From Phormidesmis priestleyi (lineage in GTDB: Bacteria > Cyanobacteriota > Cyanobacteriia > Phormidesmidales > Phormidesmidaceae): a DNA stretch of 5,684 nt. Location of the stretch: positions 1-5,684 of the forward strand of contig QBMP01000098.1 in assembly GCA_003242115.1 (NCBI GenBank), read 5' to 3'. The notes under the pieces are model-generated. The model had not been told where the DNA came from, made no database searches, and saw only the letters and a list, made by a program, of their open reading frames with translations. Numbering within the stretch: the first letter of the stretch is position 1; every line of letters begins with the position of its first letter. A program made the position numbers and the translations under genes. Of this stretch, positions 5,568-5,684 are shown piece after piece.

Positions 5568-5590
5568 TTTGAGAAAAGCCTATTCTCAAA
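5568..5590. other. Perfect 8-bp inverted repeat in the 82-aa gene / tRNA spacer
   Basis: TTTGAGAA (5568-5575) and TTCTCAAA (5583-5590) are perfect complements around the loop AAGCCTA. An overlapping alternative pairs GGCCTTTT (from 5561) with AAAAGCC (5574-5580), so the two hairpins exclude each other. T-runs lie before, not after, the hairpin on the plus strand, and A-runs follow on the minus strand, so this is not a standard terminator in either direction. Confidence 0.5.
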
Positions 5591-5635
5591 TGCTAGCTTG
5601 GAAAGGTCAGATGGTGAAGTAAGCGATCAAGGTAG

Positions 5636-5641
5636 TATATT
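5636..5641 (+). promoter_or_regulatory. Candidate -10 element for the tRNA gene
   Basis: TATATT ends 11 nt before the inferred 5' end of the tRNA, a suitable distance for transcription to begin at or just before the mature RNA. The expected -35 position (about 5613-5618, GGTGAA) matches poorly. Confidence 0.4.
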
Positions 5642-5652
5642 AGCAACGACTC

Positions 5653-5684
5653 CCAGGGTTGGCCGAGCGGATTAGGCAGCGAAC
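5653..5684 (+). tRNA. tRNA 5' part, probably tRNA-Ser (partial, runs off right edge)
   Basis: TGGCCGAGCGGATTAGGCAGCG-type sequence matches the D-arm of a class II tRNA: T8 (5660), G9 (5661), D-stem GCC/GGC (5662-5664 and 5675-5677) with the GG of the D-loop, A26 (5678), then GCGAA (5679-5683) as the 5' side of the anticodon stem. GGCCGAG followed by a GGC-closed D-arm is typical of bacterial tRNA-Ser, but the anticodon lies beyond the window. The 7-nt acceptor strand would be CCAGGGT, beginning with C, which is uncommon, so the exact 5' end is uncertain by a base or so. Confidence 0.65.

Overview
The window looks like chromosomal DNA of a cyanobacterium. The palindrome GCGATCGC (HIP1), typical of many cyanobacterial genomes, occurs eight times in 5.7 kb, against far fewer than one expected by chance. 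The proteins are also of cyanobacterial style: a response regulator beginning with an MSAISPLTL-type leader, a CNNM/CorC-type 'hemolysin family' protein and a Gfo/Idh/MocA oxidoreductase. Genus cannot be fixed from the sequence. I see no insertion sequence, phage gene, CRISPR array or classical genomic-island signature.

Layout from left to right: (1) the N-terminal 170 residues of a response regulator on the minus strand, running off the left edge; (2) a 153-bp gap with a weak hairpin and a 9-bp direct repeat; (3) a single-domain VOC/glyoxalase-fold protein, minus strand; (4) an 84-bp divergent promoter region; (5) a membrane-anchored SGNH/GDSL hydrolase, plus strand; (6) a Gfo/Idh/MocA dehydrogenase, minus strand, whose stop codon directly abuts the stop of the SGNH gene at a 15-bp tandem duplication; (7) a non-coding stretch of about 290 bp with three 18-bp tandem repeats and a candidate terminator; (8) a 39-codon, Lys-rich ORF that overlaps the next gene by ATGA; (9) a CNNM/CBS/CorC transporter-type membrane protein with a Lys/Ala-rich tail, minus strand; (10) an 82-residue single-pass membrane protein, minus strand; (11) a 5' region with alternative hairpins; (12) the first part of a class II tRNA, probably tRNA-Ser, on the plus strand at the right edge.

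Most genes appear to be separate housekeeping or accessory functions rather than one pathway. The likely transcription units are the 82-aa protein plus CNNM protein plus Lys-rich ORF (all minus, 85-bp gap and a 4-bp overlap), and single genes for the others. The SGNH hydrolase and the sugar-nucleotide-type dehydrogenase could both act in cell-envelope polysaccharide metabolism, but they are convergent and this link is inference. The most unusual signals are the Lys-rich reading frame continuing past the CNNM stop (coupled micro-gene, frameshifted tail, or programmed slippage), the duplication at the abutting stop codons, and the repeats upstream of the dehydrogenase.
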